DNA from: Variovorax sp. Root318D1
GTDB lineage: Bacteria > Pseudomonadota > Gammaproteobacteria > Burkholderiales > Burkholderiaceae_C
NCBI RefSeq assembly: GCF_001424835.1
Contig: NZ_LMCQ01000024.1
Span: 150,204 to 214,203, forward strand
Length of the DNA stretch: 64,000 bases
Direction: 5' to 3'
Part shown: positions 8,471 to 17,932 of the stretch, one piece after another
Numbering within the stretch: position 1 is the first letter of the stretch
Layout: every line of letters begins with the position of its first letter
Position numbers and translations under genes: made by a program
The notes under the pieces: generated by a model
Database searches by the model: none
Told to the model about the DNA's origin: nothing
The model's input: the letters and a program-made list of their open reading frames with translations, nothing else

Positions 8471-9253
8471 ATGGCCGAAGCCCCTGCCCTCCAAGAACTG
8501 CGCGAGGAGATGCGCGGGCCCGTGATGTGGCTCACCATCGCCCGCCAAGAACGCCGCAACGCCATCAGCGCCGGCGTGCTTGCTGCGCTGTCCGGCGCAC
8601 TGGCTCGGGCGGAGACCGACCGCGCTGTGCGTGCCGTCGTCATCACCGGCGCCGGTACGCGCGCCTTCTGCGCCGGTGCCGACCTGCAAACCGGCAGCGC
8701 CTTCAAATTCGACTATGCCGAGCCCTACCAGGGCTTTGCCAACCTGTTCCGCCAGGCCAGGCAATCGACCGTTCCGCTGATCGCGCGCGTCAACGGTGCC
8801 TGCATGGCGGGCGGCATGGGGATCATGGGCATGTGCGACATGGCGGTGGCCAGCAGCCAGGCCGTGTTCGGCCTGCCCGAGGTCAAGGTCGGCCTCTTTC
8901 CCGCGCAGGTGCTCAGCGTGCTCGGCAACCTGCTGCCGCGCCGCGTGCTGGCCGAAATGTGCATCACCGGCGAACCCATCACCGCCGTGCAGGCGCACGA
9001 ACACGGGCTCGTGAATCGCGTGAGCGACGATGTCGACGAGAGCGTCGACTGGCTGCTCGGCCGCGTGCTCGACAAGTCCCCTGCCGCCATACGCCGCGGC
9101 CTGTACACGATGAAGAAGATCGAGGCCATGGCTTTTGAAGAATCGATGGCGTTCACCGAAAGCCAGATCGGGCTCTTCGCCCTCACGGAAGATGCGGTCG
9201 AAGGCCAGCTCGCCTTTCGCGAAAAGCGCAAGCCTCAGTGGAGCGGCCGATGA
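8471..9253 (+). CDS. Enoyl-CoA hydratase/isomerase family protein
   Basis: A 260-residue crotonase-fold protein. The oxyanion-hole segments are visible as RNAISAG and AFCAGADLQTG near the N-terminus and NGACMAGGMGIMGMCDMAVAS in the middle. The second catalytic position lies in FGLPEVKVGLFPAQ. It likely hydrates or isomerises an acyl-CoA double bond. The stop overlaps the start of the AtuA-like gene by ATGA, so the two are translationally coupled and probably act in the same catabolic route. Confidence 0.93.
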   Translation: MAEAPALQELREEMRGPVMWLTIARQERRNAISAGVLAALSGALARAETDRAVRAVVITGAGTRAFCAGADLQTGSAFKFDYAEPYQGFANLFRQARQSTVPLIARVNGACMAGGMGIMGMCDMAVASSQAVFGLPEVKVGLFPAQVLSVLGNLLPRRVLAEMCITGEPITAVQAHEHGLVNRVSDDVDESVDWLLGRVLDKSPAAIRRGLYTMKKIEAMAFEESMAFTESQIGLFALTEDAVEGQLAFREKRKPQWSGR

Positions 9254-11109
9254 GTGCCGACCGCAGCGAACAGCCAGAACGCATCGTGCGCATCGGCGGC
9301 GCCTCGGGCTTCTGGGGCGACAGCAGCGTGGGCGCACCGCAGCTCGTGGCCAGCGGGCAGATCGACTATCTCGTGTTCGACTACCTGGCCGAACTCACGA
9401 TGTCGATCCTCGCGGGCGCACGGCTCAAGAAACCGGAGCTGGGCTACGCCACCGACTTCGTCTCGGTCGCAATGAAGGCTGTGCTGAACGACGTGGTGCG
9501 CCAAGGCATCCGCGTGGTGAGCAACGCCGGCGGCGTCAATCCCGAGGGCTGCGCCGATGCACTTGCGGCGCTGGCGGCCGAGCAAGGCATTGCGCTGAAG
9601 ATCGCAGTGGTGAGTGGCGATGACGTCTCTCCGTTGCTGCCGCAGCTCCGCCAGCAGCATCCCCCAGTGCGCGAACTCCAAAGCGGCGCGCCATTGCCCG
9701 AGCGCGTGCTCACGGCCAATGCCTATCTGGGGGCGAGGCCGATCCAGGCCGCGCTCGACGCGGGCGCACAGGTGGTCATCACCGGCCGCTGCGTCGACTC
9801 TGCCGTGACCCTCGGCGTGCTGATGCACGCGTTTGGCTGGCAGCCTGGCGACCACGACCTGCTCGCGGCCGGCAGCCTCGCGGGCCACATCATCGAATGC
9901 GGCTGCCAGGCCACCGGCGGGCTGCACACCGACTGGGACACGGTGCCCGATTGGCCCAACATCGGCTACCCCATCGTCGAGTGCCATGCCGACGGCAGCT
10001 TCGTCGTCACCAAGCCGACGGGCACGGGCGGCAAGGTCACGCCGGCCGTGGTGGGCGAACAGATGCTGTACGAGATCGGCGACCCCTCGGCCTACCTGCT
10101 GCCCGACGTGGTGGCCGACTTCACGCAAGTGCGCATCGAACAGGCCGGCGAGCACCGCGTGCGCGTGCACGGCGCTAAGGGCCGCGCACCCACCGAAAGC
10201 TACAAGGTCTGCACCACCTACGTGGAAGGCTTCAAGTGCGCGGCACAGCTCACCATCGTCGGCTTCGATGCGGTCGCGAAGGCACGCCGCACCGGAGAAG
10301 CCATCCTTGCACGCACCAGCACGCTGTTCACGCAGCATGGCTTCGGCCCCTACAGCGCCACGCAGCTCGAGGTGCTCGGCGCCGAGTCCTGCTACGGCCC
10401 GCACGCACAGGCCACGCAGACGCGCGAGGCCGTGCTCCGGCTCGCGGTGACGCATGCGCGCAAGGAGGCGCTCGAGCTCTTCGCGCGAGAGGTGGCACCG
10501 GCCGGCACCTCGTGGGCCCCCGGCACCACGGGCGCGGGTGGCGGGCGCGCATCCGTGTCGCCGTCGATACGGCAATACGCTTTCTTGCTGGACAAATCCA
10601 ATGTCGAAGCCCGCGTGACGGTCGACGGGCAGCCCATCGAGTGGCCGCGCGATGCAGCCTCCGTTGCCGCCGATGCGCCTCTTTCACCAGGGCGTGAAGT
10701 GGCAGCAGCGCCAAGCGCTTCCGAATCCTTTGCCATCGCCATCGCCGATGCCATCGAAGTGCCGCTCATCCGCCTTGCATGGGCCCGCAGCGGCGACAAG
10801 GGCGACACCTCCAACATCGGCGTCATAGCGCGCCATCCGGCATTGCTGCCGCTGCTGCGCGATCAACTCACCGAGGCCCGCGTAGCCGAATGGCTGGCGC
10901 ACCTCGTAACGGGCAAAGTCACGCGCTACGAAGTGTCCGGCATTGGCGCTTTCAACTTCGTCTGCGAACAGGCGCTCGGCGGCGGTGGCATGGCGTCGCT
11001 GCGCAACGATCCGCTGGGCAAGGGCATGGGGCAGATCCTGCTCGCGATGCCCATGCGCGTGAATCCAAGCTTGCTCGACCTCGCGGCACTCGGCACCCAG
11101 ATCGCCTAG
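9250..11109 (+). CDS. AtuA-like acyclic terpene utilisation family protein (DUF1446)
   Basis: A 619-residue protein with the large DUF1446 domain from residue 12 (RIGGASGFWGDSS, SNAGGVNPEGCADAL, VVITGRCVDSAVTLG) and a C-terminal AtuA-type domain of about 110 residues (RLAWARSGDKGDTSNIGV through ILLAMPMRV). AtuA is needed for citronellol/geraniol degradation in Pseudomonas, with an unclear biochemical role. The rest of an Atu pathway (carboxylase, citronellyl-CoA dehydrogenase) is not present here, so only the family is assigned. Start ATG 9250 overlaps the hydratase stop. Confidence 0.88.
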   Translation: MSADRSEQPERIVRIGGASGFWGDSSVGAPQLVASGQIDYLVFDYLAELTMSILAGARLKKPELGYATDFVSVAMKAVLNDVVRQGIRVVSNAGGVNPEGCADALAALAAEQGIALKIAVVSGDDVSPLLPQLRQQHPPVRELQSGAPLPERVLTANAYLGARPIQAALDAGAQVVITGRCVDSAVTLGVLMHAFGWQPGDHDLLAAGSLAGHIIECGCQATGGLHTDWDTVPDWPNIGYPIVECHADGSFVVTKPTGTGGKVTPAVVGEQMLYEIGDPSAYLLPDVVADFTQVRIEQAGEHRVRVHGAKGRAPTESYKVCTTYVEGFKCAAQLTIVGFDAVAKARRTGEAILARTSTLFTQHGFGPYSATQLEVLGAESCYGPHAQATQTREAVLRLAVTHARKEALELFAREVAPAGTSWAPGTTGAGGGRASVSPSIRQYAFLLDKSNVEARVTVDGQPIEWPRDAASVAADAPLSPGREVAAAPSASESFAIAIADAIEVPLIRLAWARSGDKGDTSNIGVIARHPALLPLLRDQLTEARVAEWLAHLVTGKVTRYEVSGIGAFNFVCEQALGGGGMASLRNDPLGKGMGQILLAMPMRVNPSLLDLAALGTQIA

Positions 11110-11191
11110 CACCAACCAGACAACCGTGCGACAGCAGGGTTGGGCGCGCAGGTTTAGCCTCGCGGCCTCTTCCCACTTTTCAATCCGCGCA

Positions 11192-12295
11192 ATGTCCTCC
11201 CTCTTCGACCCCGTACAGGCCGGCGACCTGAAGCTCGCCAACCGCATCGTGATGGCGCCGCTCACGCGCAACCGCTCGCCCAACGCCATTCCGCAGGACA
11301 TCGCAGCCACCTATTACGCGCAGCGCGCCACGGCGGGCCTGCTCATCACCGAAGCCACCGCCATCAGCCACCAGGGCCAGGGCTATGCCGACGTGCCTGG
11401 GCTCTACGGCACCGAACAGCTCGACGCCTGGAAGCGCGTGACGGACGCAGTGCATGCCAAGGGCGGCAAGATCGTGGTGCAGCTCTGGCACGTGGGCCGC
11501 GTGTCGCACACCGAACTGCAGCCCGAAGGCGGCAAGCCCGTCGCGCCCTCGGCCATCACCGCCAAGACCAAGACCGTGCTCATCAAGGATGGCGTGCCGA
11601 CCTTCGTCGCAACCTCCGAGCCGCGCGCGCTCGATGCAAAGGAGCTGCCCGGCATCGTTCACGCCTATGCGGCGGCCGCGCGCAACGCGGTGGAAACAGC
11701 TGGCTTCGACGGCGTGGAACTCCACGGCGCCAATGGCTACCTGCTCGACCAGTTCCTGAAGGACGGCAGCAACAAGCGCACCGACGACTACGGCGGCAGC
11801 ATCGAGAACCGCGCCCGCCTGCTCCTGGAAGCCACGCGCGCCGTGGTCGATGCGGTCGGCGGCGGCAAGACCGGCATCCGCCTGTCGCCCGTCACGCCAG
11901 CCAACGACGTGCACGATTCCGATCCGCAGCCGCTCTTCACCTACGTGGTGAAGCAGCTTGCCCCGCTCGGCCTGGCCTACATCCACATCATCGAAGGCGC
12001 CACCGGCGGCCCGCGCGAAATCGAGGACCGTCCCTTCGACTACGAGGCGCTCAAGGCCGCCTACCGCCAGGCCGGCGGCAAAGGCGCATGGATGGTCAAC
12101 AACGGCTACGACAAGCCGCTGGCAGACGAGGCGGTCAAGGAGGGCGACGACCTGGTCGCCTTCGGCAAGCCCTTCATCGCCAACCCCGACCTGGTGCGCC
12201 GCCTGCGCGAGAACGCACCGCTGAACGAGGTCGACAAGGCCACCATGTACGGCGGCGGCACCAAGGGCTACACGGACTATCCGGCACTGGGTTGA
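11192..12295 (+). CDS. Old Yellow Enzyme family NADH:flavin oxidoreductase (NemA-like)
   Basis: A 367-residue FMN-dependent ene-reductase with the TIM-barrel signatures of the NemA/OPR class: VMAPLTRNRSP, QLWHVGRVSH, DGVELHGANGYLLDQFL, DDYGGSIENRARLLLE, and a C-terminal phosphate-binding region VAFGKPFIANPDLV. Substrates are likely alpha,beta-unsaturated carbonyls, nitro esters or maleimides. ATG 11192 (MSSLFDPVQAG) gives the standard N-terminus. It follows the AtuA-like gene by 82 bp. Confidence 0.94.
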   Translation: MSSLFDPVQAGDLKLANRIVMAPLTRNRSPNAIPQDIAATYYAQRATAGLLITEATAISHQGQGYADVPGLYGTEQLDAWKRVTDAVHAKGGKIVVQLWHVGRVSHTELQPEGGKPVAPSAITAKTKTVLIKDGVPTFVATSEPRALDAKELPGIVHAYAAAARNAVETAGFDGVELHGANGYLLDQFLKDGSNKRTDDYGGSIENRARLLLEATRAVVDAVGGGKTGIRLSPVTPANDVHDSDPQPLFTYVVKQLAPLGLAYIHIIEGATGGPREIEDRPFDYEALKAAYRQAGGKGAWMVNNGYDKPLADEAVKEGDDLVAFGKPFIANPDLVRRLRENAPLNEVDKATMYGGGTKGYTDYPALG

Positions 12296-12411
12296 TCTCC
12301 GGAGCCATGGCAAGATAAAGCGGACGCTTCATGTCCGCCCCAGGAGAGCAATGCCATGGCCCGCACCGAGCAACCACTTTCCGCCCCGCGTCCTGCTGCA
12401 CATTCATCGAG

Positions 12412-13167
12412 ATGACGATGCAGCTGGCCCGCATCCACCACGTCGCCATCATCTGCGCCGACTACGCGCGGTCGAAGCGCTTCTATACCGAGGTGCTCGG
12501 CCTCTGCGTCATCGCCGAGAACTACCGCGCCGCGCGCGATTCCTACAAGCTCGACCTCGCACTGCCCGACGGTTCGCAGATCGAGCTGTTCTCGTTTCCT
12601 GAAGCACCTGCGCGCCGCACGCGCCCCGAGGCACAAGGCCTGAGGCACTTGTCCTTCGAAGTGCACGACGTGCGCGCCGCGGCCGACGAACTCGCGGCGC
12701 AGGGCATCGCGGTGGAGCCACTGCGCATCGACGAGTACACGGGCCGGCGCTTCACTTTCTTCGCCGACCCCGATGGTCTTCCACTTGAACTCTACGAAGC
12801 AGCCGCGGCCGAAGACCTCGACGCACTGCTGCTGAAACTCGAAGGCGCACTGCACCAGCGCGAGGTGCGAGCAAGTGCCGCGCAACTCGAAGAATTGCTG
12901 GACGAAGACTTCCGTGAACTCGGCGTTTCGGGCACCGAATGGACCCGGCCCGCAATCATCGAAGCGCTGCGCGACGAAGCCTTCTCGGAACGAACGATCT
13001 CAGGCTTCCGCGTGCAACGCCTGGCACCCGACATCGCGCTGGCCACCTATCGCGCACACCGTGCCGCGATACATGGGCGCCCCAAGGCTGATTCGCTTCG
13101 CAGCTCGCTGTGGCGCCTGCGGCGCGGCAGGTGGCGGATGATTTTTCACCAGGGCACGCCGCTGTAG
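12412..13167 (+). CDS. VOC-domain protein (GloA2/YaeR-like) fused to DUF4440-like domain
   Basis: A 251-residue two-domain protein. Residues 1-130 closely follow YaeR/GloA2, a small glyoxalase-fold metal protein (IHHVAIICADYARSKRFYTE, RPEAQGLRHLSFEV, RRFTFFADPDGLPLELYE). Residues 140-251 look like a DUF4440/SnoaL-type cone domain (EELLDEDFRELG, SLRSSLWRLRRGRWRMIFHQGTPL). YaeR usually stands alone, so the fusion is notable. The start may be ATG 12412 or ATG 12418. Activity is unknown. Confidence 0.85.
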   Translation: MTMQLARIHHVAIICADYARSKRFYTEVLGLCVIAENYRAARDSYKLDLALPDGSQIELFSFPEAPARRTRPEAQGLRHLSFEVHDVRAAADELAAQGIAVEPLRIDEYTGRRFTFFADPDGLPLELYEAAAAEDLDALLLKLEGALHQREVRASAAQLEELLDEDFRELGVSGTEWTRPAIIEALRDEAFSERTISGFRVQRLAPDIALATYRAHRAAIHGRPKADSLRSSLWRLRRGRWRMIFHQGTPL

Positions 13168-13175
13168 ACGCCGAC

Positions 13176-14570
13176 TCAGGACACGTCGCCGAACACCACG
13201 CTCACCCGCAATCCCGAGGGCTCGGCCGCATCGAGCCGCAGTTCGGCGCCCAGCAGTTCCGCATAACGCGCCACGATCGACAACCCCAGGCCCGAGCCCT
13301 GCCCCAGCTTCTGCCCCGCGGGACCTTGCGCCCAGCGCTGCATCAGGTCGCGCTGCGCCTCCAGCGGAATGCCCGGGCCGTCGTCGATCACGCTCAAGGT
13401 GCGGCCCGCCAACTCGATGGTGATGGTGCGCCCGCCGTAGCGCAGCGCGTTGTCGATCAGGTTGTCGAGAATGCCTTCGACCAGCGCTTCGTTCGCGAGC
13501 ACCGTGGTGCGCTCGTCGAGGCCACGCGCACCCAGGTCGACGCCGCGCGAATCGGCGCGCGCCAGGTGCCGCAGCACCGTTTCCTCGGCAAGAAGGTCGA
13601 GCCGCACGGGTTCGCGTGCGAGGCCGGTGCGGGCCTCGTCGGCCAGTGCGAGCGCCAGCAGCTGGTCGATGAGATGGCTCGCGCGCGCCTGCCGCTCGGC
13701 CACACGCGCGAGCTGCTCGCGCCAGACCGCGGAGTCGTGCTGCGCCAACCCGTACTCCGCCAGCGCACGGATGCCCGCGAGCGGCGTGCGCAACTCGTGT
13801 GCCACGTTGCCCACGAATTCGCGCTGCGCGCGCACGCTGTGGTTCAGCCGGTCGAACAGCGCGTTGACCGCATTGCCCAGGCGCTGCACCTCACGAGAGG
13901 TGCGGACCACCGCTACCGGGGATAGGTCGTACACATCGCGCCGGTCCAGTGCCTGCTGCAGCTCGCCGAGCGGGCGCAAGTCGCTGCGAATGCCATACCA
14001 GAGCCACACCGCGAGCAGCATCAGCAGCAGCACCTGCGGTGCGAGCGCATAGCCGAGCAGCCGCCGCACCAGCGCCGTGCGGCTCAGCGTGGTCTGCGCA
14101 ATCACCACCCGATACGGCACCGGCAGGCCTGGCTCCACGACAGGTCGGAGCACCACCGCTCGCAGCACCTTGCCGTCGAATTCCACATCGGAGAAGCGGT
14201 AGCGCACACCCTCCGGCGGCAGCGGTGCGTTCAGGCCCGCCTGCCCCGAGATCAGCGTGCCGTCGAGCCGCTGCACCGCGAAGTAGATCTTGTCGACTTG
14301 GTCGAACAGCACCGTGGCCACCTCGCGCGCAGTGAGCAGCAGCTCGACGCCGCGTTCGCCCGCCTGCACGTTGGCCGCGAGCGCGTAGGCGTCGTCCAGC
14401 ATGCCGCGATCGAAGGCCTGTTCGGAAAAATAGTTGGCAATGACGAGGGCGATCACCGCGCCCAGCATCCACGTGAGCGCCAGTGGCACCAGTACGTTGC
14501 GCAGCACGCGCCGCGTGAGCGACGGTGCGGCCTCGGGCGGCCGAAGCGCATCAGGCGTGGTGCGGCTCAC
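13176..14570 (-). CDS. Two-component sensor histidine kinase (TctE/QseC-like)
   Basis: A 464-residue inner-membrane kinase. A first TM helix at about residues 28-47 is followed by a periplasmic sensor region of the 2CSK_N type (residues 50-165), a second TM, a HAMP-like linker, the phospho-acceptor box FVGNVAHELRTPLAGI, and an ATPase domain with N box NLIDNALRYGG, G1 VIDDGPGIP and G2 GSGLGLSIV. It starts with GTG overlapping the regulator stop (GTGA). The pair resembles TctDE/QseBC; no transporter target is adjacent. Confidence 0.92.
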   Translation of the reverse strand: MSRTTPDALRPPEAAPSLTRRVLRNVLVPLALTWMLGAVIALVIANYFSEQAFDRGMLDDAYALAANVQAGERGVELLLTAREVATVLFDQVDKIYFAVQRLDGTLISGQAGLNAPLPPEGVRYRFSDVEFDGKVLRAVVLRPVVEPGLPVPYRVVIAQTTLSRTALVRRLLGYALAPQVLLLMLLAVWLWYGIRSDLRPLGELQQALDRRDVYDLSPVAVVRTSREVQRLGNAVNALFDRLNHSVRAQREFVGNVAHELRTPLAGIRALAEYGLAQHDSAVWREQLARVAERQARASHLIDQLLALALADEARTGLAREPVRLDLLAEETVLRHLARADSRGVDLGARGLDERTTVLANEALVEGILDNLIDNALRYGGRTITIELAGRTLSVIDDGPGIPLEAQRDLMQRWAQGPAGQKLGQGSGLGLSIVARYAELLGAELRLDAAEPSGLRVSVVFGDVS

Positions 14571-15256
14571 ACTTCGGCTTCGAGCAGGTAGCCGATGCCG
14601 CGCAACGTGCGGATGCCTGCGCCCGACCCGGCCAGCTTCTTGCGAAGCCGCGAGATGAAGGCCTCCAGTGCGTTGTCGCCCAGTGATTCATCGAAGCTCG
14701 AGAGCTTGTCCGAGAGCGCCCGCTTGCTGACCGTGCGGCCCGGCGGGCTCATCAACTCCCACAGCACCTCGAACTCGCGCGCGGGCAAGTCGAGCGGCCC
14801 GCTCGCGGTGGAGAAACGGCGCGCCTTGCGATCGAGCTTGAGCTGGCCGAGCAGCACGATGTCTTCGGTGCCTTTGGCGCGCCGCACCAGCGCACGCAGG
14901 CGAGCCTCGACCTCGGCCAGGTCGAACGGCTTGCCCAGGTAGTCGTCGGCACCGGCGTCGAGGCCCGCAATGCGTTCCTCTGTGCGGCCGCGCGCCGTCA
15001 GCACCAGCACTGGCGTGCGGTCGCCGCGCGCCCGCGCCTGCCGCAGGGCGGTGAGGCCACTTGCAAGGCCGCTCGTCGGGCTTGCGGTGGCCGGCAGGTT
15101 CAGGTCGAGCAGTACCGCGTCGAACGGCTGCACGCGCCAGAGGTGGTCGGCGTCCTCCACATTGGCCGACACGTCGACCCGATGGCCGGCATCGGCAAGG
15201 CTGCGCAGCATCACGTCGCGCAGCACGGCGTCGTCTTCGACAAGCAGGATTCGCAT
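14567..15256 (-). CDS. Two-component response regulator (OmpR/PhoB family)
   Basis: A 229-residue regulator with a receiver domain (acidic pocket VEDDAV, phospho-acceptor Asp in DAVLLDLNLPA, Lys in GADDYLGKPFDL) and a C-terminal winged helix (LPAREFEVLWELMSPPGRTVSK, LRKKLAGSGAGIRTLRGIGYLL). ATG 15256 is used because the receiver beta-1 strand MRILLVEDDA starts there. Co-translated with the kinase by a GTGA overlap. Target genes are unknown. Confidence 0.94.
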   Translation of the reverse strand: MRILLVEDDAVLRDVMLRSLADAGHRVDVSANVEDADHLWRVQPFDAVLLDLNLPATASPTSGLASGLTALRQARARGDRTPVLVLTARGRTEERIAGLDAGADDYLGKPFDLAEVEARLRALVRRAKGTEDIVLLGQLKLDRKARRFSTASGPLDLPAREFEVLWELMSPPGRTVSKRALSDKLSSFDESLGDNALEAFISRLRKKLAGSGAGIRTLRGIGYLLEAEV

Positions 15257-15397
15257 GGTGTGTGAGTGGTCTGTTGGAGTGCCAATTCTTGCGCGAAGGA
15301 GGGTCAGCGGCCGGTCAGCACACCCCGGCGATAAACACGCCATGAGCATACGACAGCAACTTGCGGCCGGGGCCCCTTTCCAGCCCCTTGCGATTCG

Positions 15398-16282
15398 ATG
15401 AGCGCCCGTGATCCTGCCGAGCTGCTGAGCATGGTGCACCCCGCGGTGCGCCGCACGTCCGTCGTGCTGCTGCATGGTTTATGCAGCACACCTGACGAGC
15501 TCCTGACCGTGCAATCGGCCTTGCGCAGCAGCGGCTATCCCGTGCACCCGATGGCGATCGGCGGCTACTCCTTCGATGCCGGCGCGCCGCTGCAGAATGC
15601 CCTGCCATACGAGCGCTGGCTCGACGCCATCGAGGCCCGCGTCAAGGCGCTGCGCACACAGCATGACCGCGTGCTGCTGGTCGGCATCTCGGCCGGCTCG
15701 TCGCTTGCGCTCGGCGCGGCCATTCGCTGCGGCAGCGATGTCGATGCGCTGGTGCTGATGTCGACCACGCTGCGCTTCGACGGCTGGGCGATTCCACGCA
15801 CGCGCGTGCTGCTGCCGCTGGCGTTCCACACGCCGCTTGGGCGCTTCTGGCAGTACCGGGAACGCGCGCCTTATGGCGTGAAGAACGAACGCGTGCGCGC
15901 CTGGATCGAACGCGAACTGCACCATCGCAAGGTGTCGCGCGCAGGCAGTTCGGTGCTCGGCGTCGGCCACCTGCGCGAGCACGACCGGCTGATCCGCCAT
16001 GTGAAGCGCAACCTGCACCGCGTGCAATGCGGCAGCGTGCTCGCGCTGCATGCCCGCGAAGACGAAGTCGCCAGCCTCGCCAATCTCGACATCCTCGCTC
16101 GCGGCCTGCGTTGCCGCGAATTTCGCAGCGTGGTTCTCCACAACAGCTACCACATGATCTCGATCGACAACGACCGCCAGCAGGTGGCGCGCGAAACAGT
16201 CGCCTTCGCGGATGCCCTGGTCCATGGCATCGGCACGCCCGGCACCGCGCGCGCATTGCCGCTGCATCTGGTTCCTGCCTGA
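15398..16282 (+). CDS. Alpha/beta hydrolase (carboxylesterase-like)
   Basis: A 294-residue alpha/beta hydrolase: SVVLLHGLCSTPDEL holds the HG oxyanion motif, LVGISAGSSLALG the Gly-X-Ser-X-Gly nucleophile elbow, LALHAREDEVAS the acid region and VLHNSYHMISID the catalytic His, similar to Est30-type carboxylesterases. It is 12 bp upstream of an acyl carrier protein gene and then a ketosynthase, so it could act as a thioesterase or acyl-release enzyme for that pair. Confidence 0.85.
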   Translation: MSARDPAELLSMVHPAVRRTSVVLLHGLCSTPDELLTVQSALRSSGYPVHPMAIGGYSFDAGAPLQNALPYERWLDAIEARVKALRTQHDRVLLVGISAGSSLALGAAIRCGSDVDALVLMSTTLRFDGWAIPRTRVLLPLAFHTPLGRFWQYRERAPYGVKNERVRAWIERELHHRKVSRAGSSVLGVGHLREHDRLIRHVKRNLHRVQCGSVLALHAREDEVASLANLDILARGLRCREFRSVVLHNSYHMISIDNDRQQVARETVAFADALVHGIGTPGTARALPLHLVPA

Positions 16283-16294
16283 AAGAAAAACGCC

Positions 16295-16588
16295 ATGTCC
16301 TCCGCTTCCTTTACGACCCCGGTCTTCAACAGCATCGCTGCCATCCTGGTGAACAACTTCGAAGTTGCGCCCACTTCCATCGTGCCTGGAGTTCCGTTGT
16401 CCGAGCTCGGGCTCGATTCGCTCGCGCTGATGGAATTCGTCTTCGCGGTGGAAGACGCTTTCCAGCTCCGCCTTCCCGAAGACAAGCTCGATCCGCGCGA
16501 AGCCGGGATCACGCTCCAGCGCCTGTGCGATGCGATCGAGGCGCAGATCCGTTGCGACATCGAGCCCTCGATGGCCGCGCCCGCGTGA
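16295..16588 (+). CDS. Acyl carrier protein
   Basis: A 97-residue carrier protein with the phosphopantetheine attachment motif LGLDSLALMEF; the Ser is the expected prosthetic-group site. It differs from a housekeeping AcpP, whose motif is GADSLDTVEL, and has extra N- and C-terminal residues. The stop overlaps the ketosynthase GTG start (GTGA). It probably carries the acyl chain for the adjacent ketosynthase in a specialised fatty acyl or polyketide-like product. Confidence 0.9.
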   Translation: MSSASFTTPVFNSIAAILVNNFEVAPTSIVPGVPLSELGLDSLALMEFVFAVEDAFQLRLPEDKLDPREAGITLQRLCDAIEAQIRCDIEPSMAAPA

Positions 16589-17877
16589 GCAGCGGTGTCG
16601 CCCATTCGGTGCTCGCAACCTCCTTTCTGCATGACGCCCCTGCGCCGGTACGGGTGACGGGGCTCGGCTTCGTCACGCCCATCGGCCACACGGCCGGGTC
16701 CTTCGACAAAGCGCTCTTCGACGGAAGCTCCGCGGTGCGCGCGCAAACGCTCGGCATCGCGGGCTTCGATCCCGTCGAGCTCGCCGTGGCGCCCTGCGAT
16801 TTCGATTCGGCAAGCGTGCGCAGCAGTTCGCGCCTGCCGCTCGACCGGGGCACCGCCATGGTGCTTTCGGCCGCGCGCGATGCCGCGGCCCAGGCCGGGC
16901 TCCACGCGGGCAGCGTCGATCCCGAGCGCCTGGGCATCTTCTGGGGCAGCGGCCTGGCCGGCGCGGGTGCCTTCGACGATACGACGCGCGCGCTCTATGC
17001 CGAACAGCGCCGCATGCGACCGACGACGGTGCTCACCGTCATGCCCAATGCGGCGGTGGCAGAGCTCGCATTGCAGTTCGGCGCCCAGGGCGCGGCCATT
17101 GCCTACGCCTGCGCCTGCGCCTCCTCGGCCGTGGCTATCGGCGAAGCGATGCGCGCGATTCGCGGCGGCTGGATCGACGTGGCCGTCGTCGGCGGACACG
17201 AGGCCATGCTCACACCGGGCGTGATGGCCAGCTGGCATGCGATGCGCGTGACCGCGCCTCCCCCGCCCGATGCGCCAGCCAGTGCCTGCCGGCCCTTCTC
17301 GGGAGACCGCGCGGGCTTTGCGCTCGGCGAAGGCGCGGCAGCGCTGGTGCTCGAATCGGAAGCACACGCAAACGCACGCGCGCGCAACGCAAGCGAAGCG
17401 ATGCCGCTTTTTCTGGCCGGCTACGCCACCAACTGCGACGCCACGCACGTCACCAACCCCGACCCCGCCGGCCAAGTCCGCGCCATGCGCGCGGCGCTGC
17501 GAGACGCTGGCCTCCAGGCCGGGCAGATCGGCCACATCAATGCGCACGGCACCGCCACCACGGCGGGCGATGCGGCCGAGGCTGCTTCGATTCGCGAGGT
17601 GTTCGGCAATGCCGTGCCCGTGAGCGCCACCAAGGCCATCCACGGCCACTTGCTCGGCGGCGGCGGCGCCATCGAACTGGTGGCTGCGCTGCGCACGCTG
17701 GCGCACGGAAGGCTTCCGCCCACCGCCAACCTGCGGTTGCCCGATGCGGCCTTTGATCTCGACTTCGTGCGCGGCGATGCACGCGAGGCCACTAACCTGC
17801 GCTACGTGCTTTCCAATTCGTTCGCCTTCGGCGGGACCAACGCGGTGCTGATCGCGGGCCGCGCCGCCAGCCGCTGA
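16585..17877 (+). CDS. Beta-ketoacyl-ACP synthase (KAS I/II, FabF-like)
   Basis: A 430-residue condensing enzyme. The catalytic triad is visible: Cys in YACACASSAVAIG, His in NAHGTATTAGDAAE, and the second His in KAIHGHLLGGGGAIE with its Lys. The C-terminal NSFAFGGTNAVL motif is intact. The start is GTG 16585, overlapping the ACP stop by four bases; no better ATG exists near the N-terminal domain (VRVTGLGFVTPIG). It is not the housekeeping fabF, which normally sits with fabD/fabG/acpP. Confidence 0.92.
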   Translation: MSSGVAHSVLATSFLHDAPAPVRVTGLGFVTPIGHTAGSFDKALFDGSSAVRAQTLGIAGFDPVELAVAPCDFDSASVRSSSRLPLDRGTAMVLSAARDAAAQAGLHAGSVDPERLGIFWGSGLAGAGAFDDTTRALYAEQRRMRPTTVLTVMPNAAVAELALQFGAQGAAIAYACACASSAVAIGEAMRAIRGGWIDVAVVGGHEAMLTPGVMASWHAMRVTAPPPPDAPASACRPFSGDRAGFALGEGAAALVLESEAHANARARNASEAMPLFLAGYATNCDATHVTNPDPAGQVRAMRAALRDAGLQAGQIGHINAHGTATTAGDAAEAASIREVFGNAVPVSATKAIHGHLLGGGGAIELVAALRTLAHGRLPPTANLRLPDAAFDLDFVRGDAREATNLRYVLSNSFAFGGTNAVLIAGRAASR

Positions 17878-17932
17878 AGAACGCGGCGGCAGCTGCGTCG
17901 TGGCAGCCGCGAGCGAGAAGTCGCATCTGGGT

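Noticed and set aside
16027..16584. N-terminal extension of the ketosynthase reading through the ACP gene
   Set aside because: It overlaps the ACP coding sequence in another frame and has no family similarity; GTG 16585 with GTGA overlap is a better start.
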